Source of the DNA: Mycoplasma sp. OR1901
GTDB lineage: Bacteria; Bacillota_I; Bacilli_A; Mycoplasmatales; Metamycoplasmataceae
Assembly (NCBI RefSeq): GCF_013348745.1
Contig: NZ_CP054666.1
Coordinates: 186,001 to 250,000 of the forward strand
Direction: 5' to 3'
Length of the DNA stretch: 64,000 nucleotides
The notes under the pieces were generated by a model. It made no database searches. It was not told where the DNA came from and saw nothing but the letters and a program-made list of their open reading frames with translations. This document shows positions 37,665 to 50,322 of this stretch, piece by piece (the first letter of the stretch is position 1; each line of letters opens with the position of its first letter). Position numbers and translations under genes: made by a program.

Positions 37665-40600
37665 ATGTCAAAAAATAAAAGTAAAACAACTATACTATTA
37701 TCAAGTGTTGCAGCTGTAGCGTCAGTTGCTACAGCGGTAGCAATTTTATGAACTTGAAGTAGTAAAAATAATGATTATGAACAAAAATATAAAATTTTAA
37801 AAGAATTAATTTCTAAATTAAGTATCGAAAAAGAGCAATTTAGCTCTGATTTTTCAAAACTTGAACCTAGATTTAAAAATAAAGAACAATTTATTAGATT
37901 AAATAAAATTAAAAATAATATTTTAGATAAATTAAAGGAATCAATTTCTGAAAAAGAAAAATCACTATCAGAAAATGATTTAAATTTAGTTTTCGATAGA
38001 GAAAATGAGTATAAAAATAATGAAAATGGTTTCGAACTAAACGATTATAATAAATCGTTAATTAATGCACAAGAAATTAAAGGATTAATGACTCAAATTC
38101 AAGATCCGAATATAAAAGATGAATATTTAAAAAGAATTGTAAAAGATTTAAAATCTGATTTTAAATCTATTTTTAGTAATACCAATGCAACAAAACAGAG
38201 TTTATTAGATTACTTAAATAAACAAAATGAAGAGATTCAAAAATGAAAAAAACTTGATAAAGATTTAATTGATCAACTACCATTGGCTTTACAAGAAAAA
38301 TTTACTAATAAATTAAATGAAGCTGGTGATAATATTTTTGCATTAAAAGAATTAAACAAAGAATTATTAGAGTACAAAAGATTGTCTGATTTAGCGGATA
38401 AAATTAATGACGTTTATACAAAAGGTAATATTTTACGTGATTTAAACTCAAGTAATTTAGACGAATTACCCGAAATTGAAGATAAAATTAATAAAATATT
38501 AGAAGAAGAATCTAAATCTGACTTCCAAAAATTAAAAGAACAAGTAATCGACTTAAATTCATTAGTTAAAGATTCTAAAGCACATAATGATTTTGAAGAA
38601 GAAATAAATGTAGCATCTGAAACAGAATCAATCGATAAGTTATTAGAGACTAAAAAGAAAATAGAAAAATATTTAAAAGAAAATGCTGGGGTAGAAGGAT
38701 TTATTAAATTCAAAAAAGATTCTTTAATAGAAAAAGTAACAAATTCTAATTTAGATGAAAAGACAAAAAATAAGTTTATTGATAAAATCAACAACGCAGA
38801 AGATATTCAAGAGTTAAATAAACTTGAGAAAAAAATCGATGATGCTATTGAACTAAAAATGAACAAGGATGAAGCTAGAAAATTAATTAATTTACTAAAC
38901 AATCCTAAAAAAGATGAATTATTAACTGAATTAGATGATGCAAAAAATATAGATCAAGTTAATACTGTAGCTAATAAAGCTGCAAAAATATTATCTGAAC
39001 AAAAACAAAAAGCTAAAGATAAACTTAGCAAATTAGATGGTGATTTTGAAACAAAAAATAATTTTGCTTCTAGAATAGCTGAAGCGGTTAAAGAATCTGA
39101 ATTTATTGAAATTGCTTCACAAATAGATTTATATATTCAAGATTTAATTAATAAAACTCAAAACGAAATTAATAAAATTGAAGAAAATCCAGAAAAAAGA
39201 GCAGACTTACAAAAACGTTTAGATGACGCCAAAAAAGATCCTAACACAAATGCAGGAATATTACTTGGTATTCTAAATGATGCGAGAGCTTTAGAAAACT
39301 TTGAAGAATATAGAAAAGAAGCTATTGCAAAAGCTAAAAAACTAACAAATAAAGAACAATCAGACAAATTTATTAATGATTTAAATAATGCTAAAACATT
39401 GGATGAAGTTATTAAACTAAAAGACCAAGTTGATACAGCATATCAATTTCAATTAGATAAAGAAAAAGCAATAGAGGCAATCAATAGAGTTAAACATACC
39501 GTTAAAAAAGCTGAATTTAATGCAGAGTTAGAAAAAGCTACAACATCAGCAGAATTAGTGTTATTAACTTCTGAAGCTAATAAATATGCAGATTTTGAAA
39601 ATGCAAATCATTTAAAATATTTACAATTAAAAGATTTTGTTGAAAAAAATGTTAATGATAAAGCTAAAAAAGCTGAATTTAATACAAGATTAGATAACGA
39701 TTTAAAAGATGCTAATAATCAAGATAATATCAGTCAAGAAGAAGTAAATCAAAAATTAGACGAAACAAATAAAGAGTTAGATAAATTTATTACTAACCAA
39801 AAACAATTGTTAGAAGCTATAAAAGAAAGAATTTTAGGTAAATTAGCTCTTGTTAAAGATCAAGATAAAAGTAGACAACTTGAAAATCAAAGAATACTTC
39901 TTGATACTGTTGATTCTGCAAAAGAACTAGAAAAAGTAGTTGATGATTTACTACATTTTGAAAGAACTAGAGATAACATTCTTAAAAAAGTTGATAATTT
40001 ATTAGATAAAAAAGACTATCTTAAACAACTTGAAGATGCTACAAATGTAGATCAATTAAAAGATATCGAAACATTAGTTGATGCTGATTTAATGCGTGAA
40101 GCTAAAGAATTAAAAGATGCTAAAGATAATGCGATTGAGAAATTATCTAAAGTATTAGATTCAAACGAAAGTAAAAATGATTGAGCTAATAGAGTGTCAG
40201 AAACTAAAGATCCTAAAGTTGTGAATGCTGTTATTGATGAAATTAATCAATACTTAAACACTGTAAAAGAACAAGCTAAAGAAGCTCTTAAAAAAGTTGT
40301 TGGAGATGACGAGAAATATTCTGATCTAGATACTAAATTAGCTAATGCTGATTCTGAAGAATTATTTAAAGAAATTAAAACTAAAGCAGAAGAGTTCTTT
40401 TCAAATGAATTTGTTAACACAAGCACTTCATTAGAAAATTTATCAAAAGATCACCCAATGTGAAACCAATTTAATGATGAAGTTAAAGCTGCAAAAAATA
40501 TTCAAGAGTTAAATGCTGCAAAAGAAAAAATTGACTACGCTATACTTGTTGATAAACATAAAAAAGAAGCTAAAGAAGCTCTTAAGAATGTTCAAGATAA

Positions 40601-43600
40601 AGAAATTTCTAAAGATATTTTATCGAGAATAGAAAGTGCTAACGATGTTGAAACATTAGTTGCTATTAAAAATGAAATTAGTGAACAAGTTAAAGCGGAA
40701 AAAGCTGAAATACAATCTAATGTTGATGCTATAAAAGAAGAAATTAAAAAATTATTTACAAATGATAATATCCAAAAATTCAATGATATCGTAGCAAATG
40801 ACCAAATATCATTAGAAGATTCTAGAAAAGGTTTAGAAGCCGTTAAAGAAGCTTATAAAATAGAACAAGATCAACTTAAAGATGCTAAAAGAGAAGCTCT
40901 AATTAAACTTAATAAATTAGATGAATCTCCTGAGAAAACTTCAATAAGAGATCAAATTGAAAATGCACAAAACATCATTAATGATATTACTAATGCAAAA
41001 CAAGCAATAAAAGATAGAATTAAAAAATTAAAAGACGAAGCTATCGCAGCTACAAATAAATTAAACAACAAAGAAGATCGTGTAACAGAAATTAATGACG
41101 CTCAAACACAAGTTGATATTGATAGACTTAAAAATCTTTCAATAAATGAATTTAATAATATTAAAAGCGAAGTGGAACAACTTGCAAATAACACTTTAGA
41201 TATTGAAGAAAGTTCAACCGAAAAAACAAATACATTAGAACAAATTAGTGTTGCAAATAGTGAAAATGAGCTAAATAAATTAAAAGATCACATTAATGAA
41301 TTATTAACTAATTACAAGCAAAAAGCAACTAACGAAGCTTCACGCCTAAAACAAGAAACAGTAAACGAAAATAATGTTTTATCAACTGATATCACACCAT
41401 TAACAAGTCAATCACAAGTAAAACAACGTATTGACGAAGTAAGTAAAATAATTGAAGATAGATTTTCTAAAGCTCATGAAGCCTTAGATAAATTAGTTGG
41501 AAATGATCAAGAACACGATGCAAAATTAGCTAAACTTCAAGAATTAGAAGCCAAAAAAGACGTTGTAACAGAAAAAGAAATTACAGATTTAACATCATTA
41601 ATGGAAAGTATTTTTAATGATGAACACAATGAAACCGATGTTGAACTTCAAAAAGTTACAAACCCAGAACAAAAAGCTAAATTAGAAGAAGAATTTACTA
41701 ATTCTAATACTATTCAAAAATTAAAAGACTTGAAGAAAAAAATAGCTGTTCAATTAAAAAAAGAACAAATGTTAAATGACTTACCTTCAAAAATTACATT
41801 TGATGACCAATTAACAGAATTTAGAAATAAAATTAATGATGAAAACATTGATTCATTAGAAAAATTAGCAAAAATTGAAGAAGAAATAAATCAAAAAAGT
41901 GAATACAATAAGTCACTTAAAGAAAAGACAGATGAAATTAATGCTAAACTTGAAAAAATTAACGTTGATAATGAATTAAAAAATTCTTTAAAACAAGAAT
42001 TAGATAATGCTAGAACTGATGCTCAAGCAGAAGAAGTTCGTACAAAAATTAACCAAAAATTCGATCAACTACGTCATGATGCTTTAGAAGCCATCAAAGG
42101 TCTTGAAGGTAGTGATGAAAAATCAATTCAAAATAATGAATTAAACAACGCTGACTTCGAATCAGAATTTATTAAAGTTATTACAGATGCACAAAAAGCA
42201 TTACAAGACAAAAGAAATAAAGTTATTGCATTAAATGATTCAACTAATACAAATGAAAAAGAAAACTTTAGCACAAGAATCAATGAAGCTAAGGATATAG
42301 CAACATTAAACCAAATTGAAAAAGAAATTAATAACCAAGATTCAAGAGAAAAAATTCAAAATATAATTAATGATTTAAATGCATCAAATGAAAAAGATAA
42401 TTTCCAAACAAGATTAAATAACATTAATAATAGTTCTGATGATTCTGAGCAAGCTTTAAATACATTATTAGAAGAAGTTAAAACAAAAGCTAAAGTGGAA
42501 GGTAATGATTTTAGATCTTCATTACAAGAAGCTAAGGATGCTGTGGCTTTATTAGCTGATAACAATACAGAAAAAGATAGATTAACAGCTGAAATAAAAA
42601 AATTAGAACAAGCTGAAAAATCTAAACAAATAGCATCAGAAGCTTTAAAAATACGTGATAAAGCTTTAGAAATATTAGCAGCCAAAAGAGTGGAAATTGA
42701 AAATTCAATTAAAAGCATAATAGAACCAACAATAAGTGCAAGCGAAACTGCAACAAACCAAACAGCAAAATTTAATGCTTTAATTGCAAAAGTTAAAACT
42801 GCAAGAACAGAAACAGACATTAACAATATTTTTGAAGTCGAAGCTAAAGAATACTTAAATTCAATTAGAGAAAAATACACAAATTCTATCAACTCATTAT
42901 TCCCTGAAAGTCCAGAAAAACAACAATTATTAGAATCAATCAATGAAACTAACGCTGATAATATCAATAAACTTAATGATGCATTAAAAGAAGCTAATAA
43001 AAAATTATCTAGCTTAATCGAAGAAATAAACAAAAACATTGAATCTAGCGATAAAAAAGAAGAGTTTAAAAACAAATTAGCTGAAATAAATTCAAATAAT
43101 GTTCAAGGTGAGAATGGTCAAGAAACTGTTAATAATGATAGATGACAAACAAGATTACCTGATCTTAAGTCTTTATATGACTTAGTTAAAAATCAAAGAA
43201 CACAAGAAGAAAATGAATTAAGATCATACAAAGAGCAATTAGAAGCTAAGATTAACTCAAAATTATCAGGTGAAAAACAACAACCTGATGTAGCTAACAA
43301 AAACCAAAAAACAACACTTCTAGAAGAATTAAATGCTGCAGAAACTCTTGAAAAAGCTAAAGAAATAAGCGCAAAATTAGATAAATTAATTGAAGATAAA
43401 AGAACAGTCGCTAAGGCAGCAATAGAATTAACTGAAGGTCATGAAAATCATAACCACTTATTAAGTGAAATTAATGAAAAAGAAATTACTGAAGATAAAA
43501 TTAATGAACTTCAAAGACAAGCAAGTCAATTTGTTCAAGAAGCTAGAACAAATGCTCAAACTGAAATAGATAAAATAAAAGATCTTGCAACTAAATCTGA

Positions 43601-46600
43601 CTTATTAGAAAAATTAGGAAACCAAGCTAATACAGTTGCTAAAATTAAAGATTTAGAGTTACAAGCTAAAATAATTAACAAAAAAGATGAACTTGAAGAA
43701 AAACTTAATAAATTATGAGAAGAAAATAAATCTAACTATAAAGATAGAATAGATGCATTAACAACAAATAATCAAGCAACATTAGATGAATTGGTAAAAA
43801 TTGAACAAGAAATCGATAATGCTCAAAACAAACAAGATAATGATTTAGAACAAGCAAAACAAGAAGCAAATGCAGTAATCAACAGGTTAAAAAATGGTCA
43901 TGAAGATTCTACAGAAGATAAAACTAACAAACTAGAAAAAGTTGCTAACGCAACTAATCTTGAACAAATTAAAACAGCTAAAGATGCTGCCCAAGCACTT
44001 TTAGATGCCGATCAGACATTAGCAAATGAAGCTCTTGGAAAAATAAATGTTGAAGATTTACCTCAAACATTAGAAGAATCAAATCCTTTAAAAGCAATTG
44101 TTGATTTATACAATGAGTTACAAAGATCTAATACTAATTTAGCTAATGAAGAAACTTATGAAGATATTCAAACAAGAGCTAATAAAGCATTTAATGATTA
44201 TAAAGAAGAAATTAGAAGACAAATTTTAGAGAATGGATCTTCTAAAAAAGATGATTTATTAAGAGAATTAGAACAAGCGCAAACTATTGATAAATTACAT
44301 CAATTAGCTAATGCTAACGAAGTTTATAAAGAAGCAGATAAAATAACTGAAAAATTAAAAGAGCATGCTGATAACGCTGAAAGAACAAACTTTAATAATG
44401 AACTTGAAAACATTGTCAACCATGCTCAACCAAGTACAGATAAAGTTCAAGATGGTCAAACCGTAAGTAAAAAACAAACAGATTTAAATAATCTTAAAGA
44501 TTTATTAAGAAGAGTTACTGAAGCGGTTGAAACACAAAACGAAGAAATTGAACGTGAACAAACTAGAGCAAATGAAGCTATTAATTTGATAGACGGTAAT
44601 GATCAAGACGCAACAACTAAAAAACAAGAATTAAAACAAGAGTTGGAAAGAGCAATAGCAAATAAAGATGTAAGCGCTATAAAAGCAATTAAAGATAGAG
44701 CTAACGAATACATCAACGCTAAAAGAAATGAAGCTTTAACAGCTTTAAATAAATTAACAGATGGTAAAGTACCTAAAGCAACAATTAATGGTGAAAAAGG
44801 TCTACAAGATAAATTTAATGATGCTACAACTCAAACAGAATTTGAAAACATTAAAAAAGAAGTTGAAGATAAGCTAAAAGAATTTAAAGCTAAAGCAGAA
44901 AAAGCTAATGAGAAAATTGGTGGTGAGTTAGCTCAAAAATTAACTGAAGCTATACAAGCTAATGATCAAAAACATTACGATGATTTAATTGATGAAGCTA
45001 ATGCTAAGTTTGAACAATATCAAGAAGAAGCTAGAGCAAAATTACGTGAAGCTAATTTAGAAGATCAAAAAACTTATGCAGATGATATTAATAATGCTGA
45101 AAATAAAGAGAAACTAGAAGAAATTAAAAGAAAAATTGCAGAACAAAAAGAATTAGAAACTGCTAAATCACAAGCTAGAATTGAAATTAACAAATTAAAA
45201 GACCCTAAAAAGACAGAACTTCTAAATCAACTTAATCAAAATGATGTTACAAAAGAAAAAGCGGATCAATTAAAACAAGAAGCTATTAATTATCTTGAAC
45301 AGAAAAAACAAGAAGCAAAAATAGCTGCGGCTAAATTTGATAAAACAGATAATGATCCAAACAATAAATATAACATCAAATACAATGAAGCTGTTACTGA
45401 AGAAGATTTTGAAAATATTAAAAATAACGCTAATAACGAATTTGATAATCTTGTTAGAAATACAAAAACAAATATTCAACGTTTAAGAGAGGGTGATAGC
45501 ACACAACAGAAACCAAACGTTGCAGATGTTGATACTAAAACTAAAGCTTCTGAAGTTGAAGAAATGCTTAAACAAGCATTAAATTATGCAAAAGCTTATG
45601 CTAATAAAGAAATTGATAAAATTTCTGAACCAAAACGTGATGAATTAAAAAGAAAACTTGAAGCCGCAACAAGTGTTGATGTAATAAATGATATTACTGA
45701 TCAAGCCAAAGCAATTAATGACTTCCAAAATGCTAAAAATATTGCAAGACAAAATGCTAATACTAAATTAGCAGGACATGAAAAACTGCAAGATATTCTT
45801 AGACAAATTGATGAGGCTCAAAATGATGAACAATTAACAAATGCTACTTCACAAATAACTCCGCTTTTAGATGCTGAAGCAAATAAACTTGTAGCAGCTT
45901 TAGGAAGATTAGAAGATACAAATAACGTTAAAGTTACACATAGAGATAAAAACGCAAATAATAATTCTGTAGAAGAATTAAGAAACGCTGTTAAAGAAGT
46001 TGAAGCCGAATTAAAGAAAAAAGAAGATGCTACAAAAGCAGATATAGAAAAAATTCATTTAACAAGCAATCAAGTTCAAGGTGAATCATTTATCCAGGAA
46101 TGAAATAGAGATTATCAAAACGCTAATCCAAAAGGTGTAAAGAATAGATTCGATGAAATAGTTGCCAATAAATATGAAAGAGATTTTAAAGAATTATCAA
46201 ATAGAGTTAATACACTTTTAGATACTAAAAAAGCTTTTGTTAAAGGTAAAATAGAAGCACTTGAAAACTCCGATTTAAAAGAAAGATTAAAAAGGGAAGT
46301 TGAGCTTGATTCTAATAAAACATATAATAAATTAGCAGAAATTTACAAAGAAGTTTTAACAGGTAAAACTGAAGAACAAAGAAGACAAAAACTTGAAGAA
46401 GTGAAAGCATTAATCGCTAAGTTAAAAGATTATATACCTAGTGAGAAACGTGAAAATTACAATGAAGGATTGGACTCTAAGAATTATGCACAATTAGAAG
46501 AAATAAAAAATAGAGTTCAAGCAACATTAAATAAAGAACTTCAAATTGCAAGAAATAATGCTATTGAAGAAGTTAAGAAGTTACCTTCAAAAGTTGCGAG

Positions 46601-49307
46601 CTACAATAGAGCTAATTGACTTAACCAAATTAATAATTCTCAAAATATAGATAACATTATTTCTATAAAAGATCAAGCTAAAACAAAAAATGATAAAATA
46701 CTTTCTGATTTACAAGCAAAAATTGACGAAATGCCAGAACAAGCTAGAGGTGATTTAAATAGTAAAAAAGATGTTATTATAAACGCTCAACAACATCCTG
46801 ATAATGATACTAAAGGTGATAAATTACTTGCTTTACAATCACTTGCTGTAAATACTGTAAATAAATCAAGAGAGTTACAAAGTCTTATTGATTCTAGTTT
46901 CCCCGCATCCGGGAATGGTAATTTAGATAATGGCGGAACACAAAGATATAGAGATTGATTGATAAATCATAACTATAGCACTAATAAAGCTGACACAATT
47001 GAAGAGATTGATCAAATTATTGCTAATACAAGAGAATTAAAAGCGGCTTATGATGCTGATAAAACTCTTTATGATGAAGGTATTAAAAATAATGTTGAAG
47101 CAAGAGAAGCTGCAAAAAATGATTTTAGAAGAGCACTATTCAATATATCGACAAATTCATCTGTTCCAAATATTTCTAATATGACCTTTGATTCTATAAA
47201 AAGCACTTTAGAAAACTTAAAAAATCAAATGATAAGAAATAGAGATATTTTCAATTATGTTGGTGAAGCTAAAAGAATTGCAAATACATTATTAGAACAT
47301 CAAAAAATAAGCGATTGAAACGAAGATACCTTAAATCGTCATAAATGACAACCTAATAATGTTGAAATTCAAATAGTTAAAAATAAAATAGAAGCAATGA
47401 AGGCTCTTAAATCAAAATTAGTTGAAATTGATGCTAAATTGAAAGAACCTTCTAATTTTGAGGGTGCAACAGCACTAAAAAATACATTAGTATCACAATG
47501 AGAAAGAACAAATTCACTAGGACAACCAAGTGATAATAATGAATCTACAACAGCTAACGGTTTATATAATAATATTTCAAATAATACTAACGGTTTAATT
47601 AAAATGGTTAGAGATATTAAAGGTCAAATCAATGAAATAAAAACAGATAGTGAAAAACAAGATTTCATAACAAGTTTAAATCAAGCCACATCAAGATCAG
47701 ATTTAGAAACTTTAATAACTAAAATTGAAAGACAAAAATTAATTGAAGAAGCAGAACCGTATATTAATAGATTATCTCAAAATACTAAAAACACATATAA
47801 AGGCCAAATTAATAAAACACAACCTATTGAAACTGTTAGAACAAGTTTAGCAAACTTAAAAACTTATTTAAGAACAAAACAAGATGATGCTAAAAGATCA
47901 ATAGCACGTTTAAACGTGAGGCAAGATCAAGAATATTTATTACATAAAGGATATTCAAACAATGATTCAGCAACTGAAGATCAATATAGTTCAGTTTCTA
48001 GATATGTTCAACCTATAATTGATGAAAAAGTTGTTCGCTTAAATCATATTATAAATAATTTAGATCGTGTTACACAAGCTCGTTATAGAGTAAACGATCA
48101 AATTGATAGTGAAAGAAGTGTGGACGATAAGATAAATGATTCGAATAGGGTGTTCGAGAAATACAAAGAAGTTAAAAAATTAATTACCGATAGATTTAAT
48201 ACATCTAATTTAATAAATTTATATAACGGAAAAGTGGATCAAGATAATAAAACATATGATGGACTAGAAACTATAAAAAGAGAAATTGATAAGAAAATTA
48301 ATGATGTCAAAAATAGAATTATATCAACCAATTTTGAGACATGACAAATTGCTCAAAACAAGAAAGATGATTTTATTAATAGATGAAATAATTTAAAAGA
48401 TAGTAATACTGCTAAATTTGAAGAACTAGAAGCATTTGAACGTGATATAAATGCATATAACGAAATAAACGGTTCAAACAAAAGAGCAACTAGCGGAACA
48501 AGACCTGAATTTGTTTTAGAATCAGATTCTGGAATAAGTGAAGCTATTGTAGATATTACATTTGCACATTTAGGAGAACATTATAATAACAAAATGTTCT
48601 ATGCAATTGCTAAAAATATTAATGATGATACCAGAGTAGTTTCTACAGGAAGAAGCGGAACTAGAACACAAGATGACATTAATCGTCTAGGAAAATCTGG
48701 ACTTTCATTTGTATTCCCTAAAAACAAAGTTAATCATGTAGGTGAATATAAAATTGAAAAAGTTATTTATGCTGATTCGACACTAAATGATGATCAAGTT
48801 AAAGCTCAACAAGAAAATATAATTTTAACAAGTGATAGTCATGATTTATCTAAATATGAAGCATTTAAGGTTATAACTTCTTCTCATATTTTCCCGGGAA
48901 CAATGGCAATTACAAAAAATAGATTTAATGGTTTAGAACAAAGACACAATAATTTAGATATTACTGGACTAAAAATAAAAAATCTTACTCAAAAAGATTT
49001 AAATTACGATAGTATCATAATCACATTTATTGATAATAATCCGAATGAACAATATAGACTAAGACCATTAAATAGACAATCAACTTCAACTGATATTTAT
49101 GCTGAAATTGATAGTAATAATAATTTAAAATTTAAATTATCTACTAATTTATTATTTACTGGTCATAGTTATAAGATAAAATCAATTGAATTTATATTAA
49201 ATGATAAAACTTATGTATATAGCCCAGATCAAATAGTTTATCCTGAAAGTGAAAAAATAGACTATTCAGATCATACTTTTATAAATAATAATATAGTAGC
49301 AGACTAA
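37665..49307 (+). CDS. Giant repeat surface protein D, intact, 3,880 aa
   Basis: A single frame runs from ATG 37665 to TAA 49305-49307 with TGA as Trp. The N-terminal anchor MSKNKSKTTILLSS has one hydrophobic segment and WTWSSKNN, as in C and E. The roughly 50-residue helical units fill residues about 200-2790, and the linker Trp (IQEWNRDYQN) is residue 2813, exactly as in C and E. The post-linker region (PEQARGDLNSKKD at residue 3023) closely matches C. The final domain (from about 3619: MFYAIAKNINDDTRVVS, YKIEKVIYADSTLNDDQV) instead groups with E and A. Long stretches are nearly identical at the DNA level to E, for example 39640-40130 against 52300-52790 and 43142-43310 against 55797-55965. 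A strong terminator follows. Likely a membrane-anchored surface stalk; ligand unknown. Confidence 0.92.
43142..43320 (+). repeat. Near-identical DNA segment shared with gene E (copy 1)
   Basis: From CAAACAAGATTACC onward this stretch matches 55797-55975 in gene E with only an isolated substitution (GATGTAGC against GATGCAGC). Flanking sequence is more diverged. It looks like a tract of recent gene conversion or unequal crossover. Confidence 0.7.
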
Positions 49308-49314
49308 AACTTTT

Positions 49315-49346
49315 AAAAGTTAACAATTAAGTTTGTTAACTTTTTT
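49315..49346 (+). terminator. Terminator of gene D
   Basis: AAAAGTTAACAA (49315-49326) pairs with TTGTTAACTTTT (49333-49344), followed by T. It has the same core as the terminators of A and E. Confidence 0.85.
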
Positions 49347-49456
49347 AACGAAATTTAAATAAAATAGTAGATAGAAAGTATTTGTTTAAAAACAAAAATC
49401 AATGATGTTTATAAAATAAAAATGAAAGAATTCAGGTTCTTCCGTTGCTAAATTGT
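49347..49456. other. Spacer after gene D with a relic hairpin like the protease 2 terminator
   Basis: Positions 49422-49446 (ATGAAAGAATTCAGG and onward) agree at 21 of 25 bases, by eye, with 61679-61703, which is the terminator of the minus-strand protease 2. The stem GAAAGAA / TTCTTCC has one mismatch. There is no protease gene beside it now. No gene was seen in this stretch. Confidence 0.45.
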
Positions 49457-50009
49457 AATTTCAAGTACAACACAATTTATATAAAATTGAAATGTGGGGC
49501 ACTTGAAATTTTTTAATAAAAAATGGATCCACTACGACCGAGGAACCATATGTATTATATACAACAAAAAATACAAGCAAATTACTAAAGAAGAAAGATT
49601 CTTCATACAAAAAAGCATTGAAAATAACTATTCTTTAAGGAGTATTGATATAGAATTGAATAGAAATGTTTCATCAATTTCATGTGAATTTAAAAAGGGA
49701 TTTGATTTCAATACAATAACTTTTGAATAATAGTTTATAAAATAAGTAATATGACTAGAGAAATCTTAGATTGAAAAACATCTGACTAAGAATTTATCAA
49801 AGAAAACTATCCTTAATATCTAAATAAAAATCCTAACAAACAATTTTAACACTACTTTTAGATAACGGTGTAGTTTCTTCGTGCCTATAGAGAAATCGAA
49901 ATTTTTAATAGTTATTACAAATATAAATAATGTCATTTTTACTAAAAAACTCCTAATTATTTTAAGTTATAATAAAAATACCAAGCATGTAAGTATTGCA
50001 CTTGATATT
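49457..50009 (+). mobile_element. Decayed IS30-family insertion sequence, about 553 bp
   Basis: The element is bounded by imperfect inverted repeats: AATTTCAAGTACAACAC (49457-49473) and the reverse complement of 49993-50009 (AATATCAAGTGCAATAC), 14 of 17 matching. Inside are an IS30-type helix-turn-helix region (49494-49730) and a fragment with the DNG motif of the transposase catalytic core (49861). A full IS30-family element is about 1.0-1.2 kb, so half is missing. No clean target duplication was recognised. It sits in the D-E spacer. Confidence 0.6.
49494..49956 (+). pseudogene. IS30-family transposase remnant
   Basis: The N-terminal part (49494-49730) reads KYKQITKEERFFIQKSIE then NYSLRSIDIELNRNVSSIS. 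This is the IS30 pattern of an EER motif followed by a helix-turn-helix with SLR and SSIS preceding a normally basic stretch. It stops at TAA. After about 120 bases of unreadable sequence, LLLDNG (49852-49869) appears, followed in another frame by FLRAYREIEIF (49874-49906). That agrees with the DNG.EF-type block around the second catalytic Asp of IS30 transposases. Stops, at least two frame changes and loss of roughly 150 residues between the two parts show that it is dead. The family call rests on motif recognition and is not verified by search. Confidence 0.6.
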
Positions 50010-50256
50010 TCGTTTTATGAACAGTCAAAAGTGACTATTTTTTTGTTTTTATATAAAGAATTTTTATTAATAAAGAAAATATATTTTTATTTAAAAGTTC
50101 ATTAATTAAAAATGTATTTTTTAAGTTATTTTTTTAAACATTAACTTAGAAAAATTATTTAAATTAAAAGTTAAATATGTCGTTTAAGCCCTATATTATA
50201 GTTGTTTTTGATTTTTGTAAATAAAATAAATATTTAATATTTTTGAAATTTAAATT
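50010..50256. other. AT-rich spacer between the IS30 remnant and gene E promoter
   Basis: It contains a degenerate hairpin (AGTCA 50023-50027 / TGACT 50032-50036, then T run) homologous to the one at 37362. AT-rich sequence follows that aligns loosely with the region before gene D (for example a shared AAAAGTTAAATATGT). No gene was seen. Confidence 0.5.
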
Positions 50257-50317
50257 TGATATAATGAATAAACTTATTCTAGAATAAGAACAACATTTAT
50301 TAATAAAAATATAGGGG
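50257..50317 (+). promoter_or_regulatory. Extended -10 promoter and ribosome binding site of gene E
   Basis: TATAAT (50260-50265) follows TGA in AATTTGATATAATG. The ribosome binding site is GGGG (50314-50317), weaker than the GGAG of C and D, 5 nt before ATG 50323. Confidence 0.6.
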
Positions 50318-50322
50318 TAATT

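Noticed and set aside
42356-43075. Long minus-strand open frames inside the giant genes (also 55014-55730, 14008-14349 and others)
   Set aside because: They are Ser/Leu/Phe-rich mirror images of the Lys/Glu/Asn-rich sense codons, lack ribosome binding sites, and recur at the same places in D and E only because the sense genes are homologous.
49881-50105. A 74-codon plus-strand open frame over the end of the IS remnant
   Set aside because: It starts inside the broken transposase core, crosses the right inverted repeat and a terminator-like hairpin, and resembles no protein I know.
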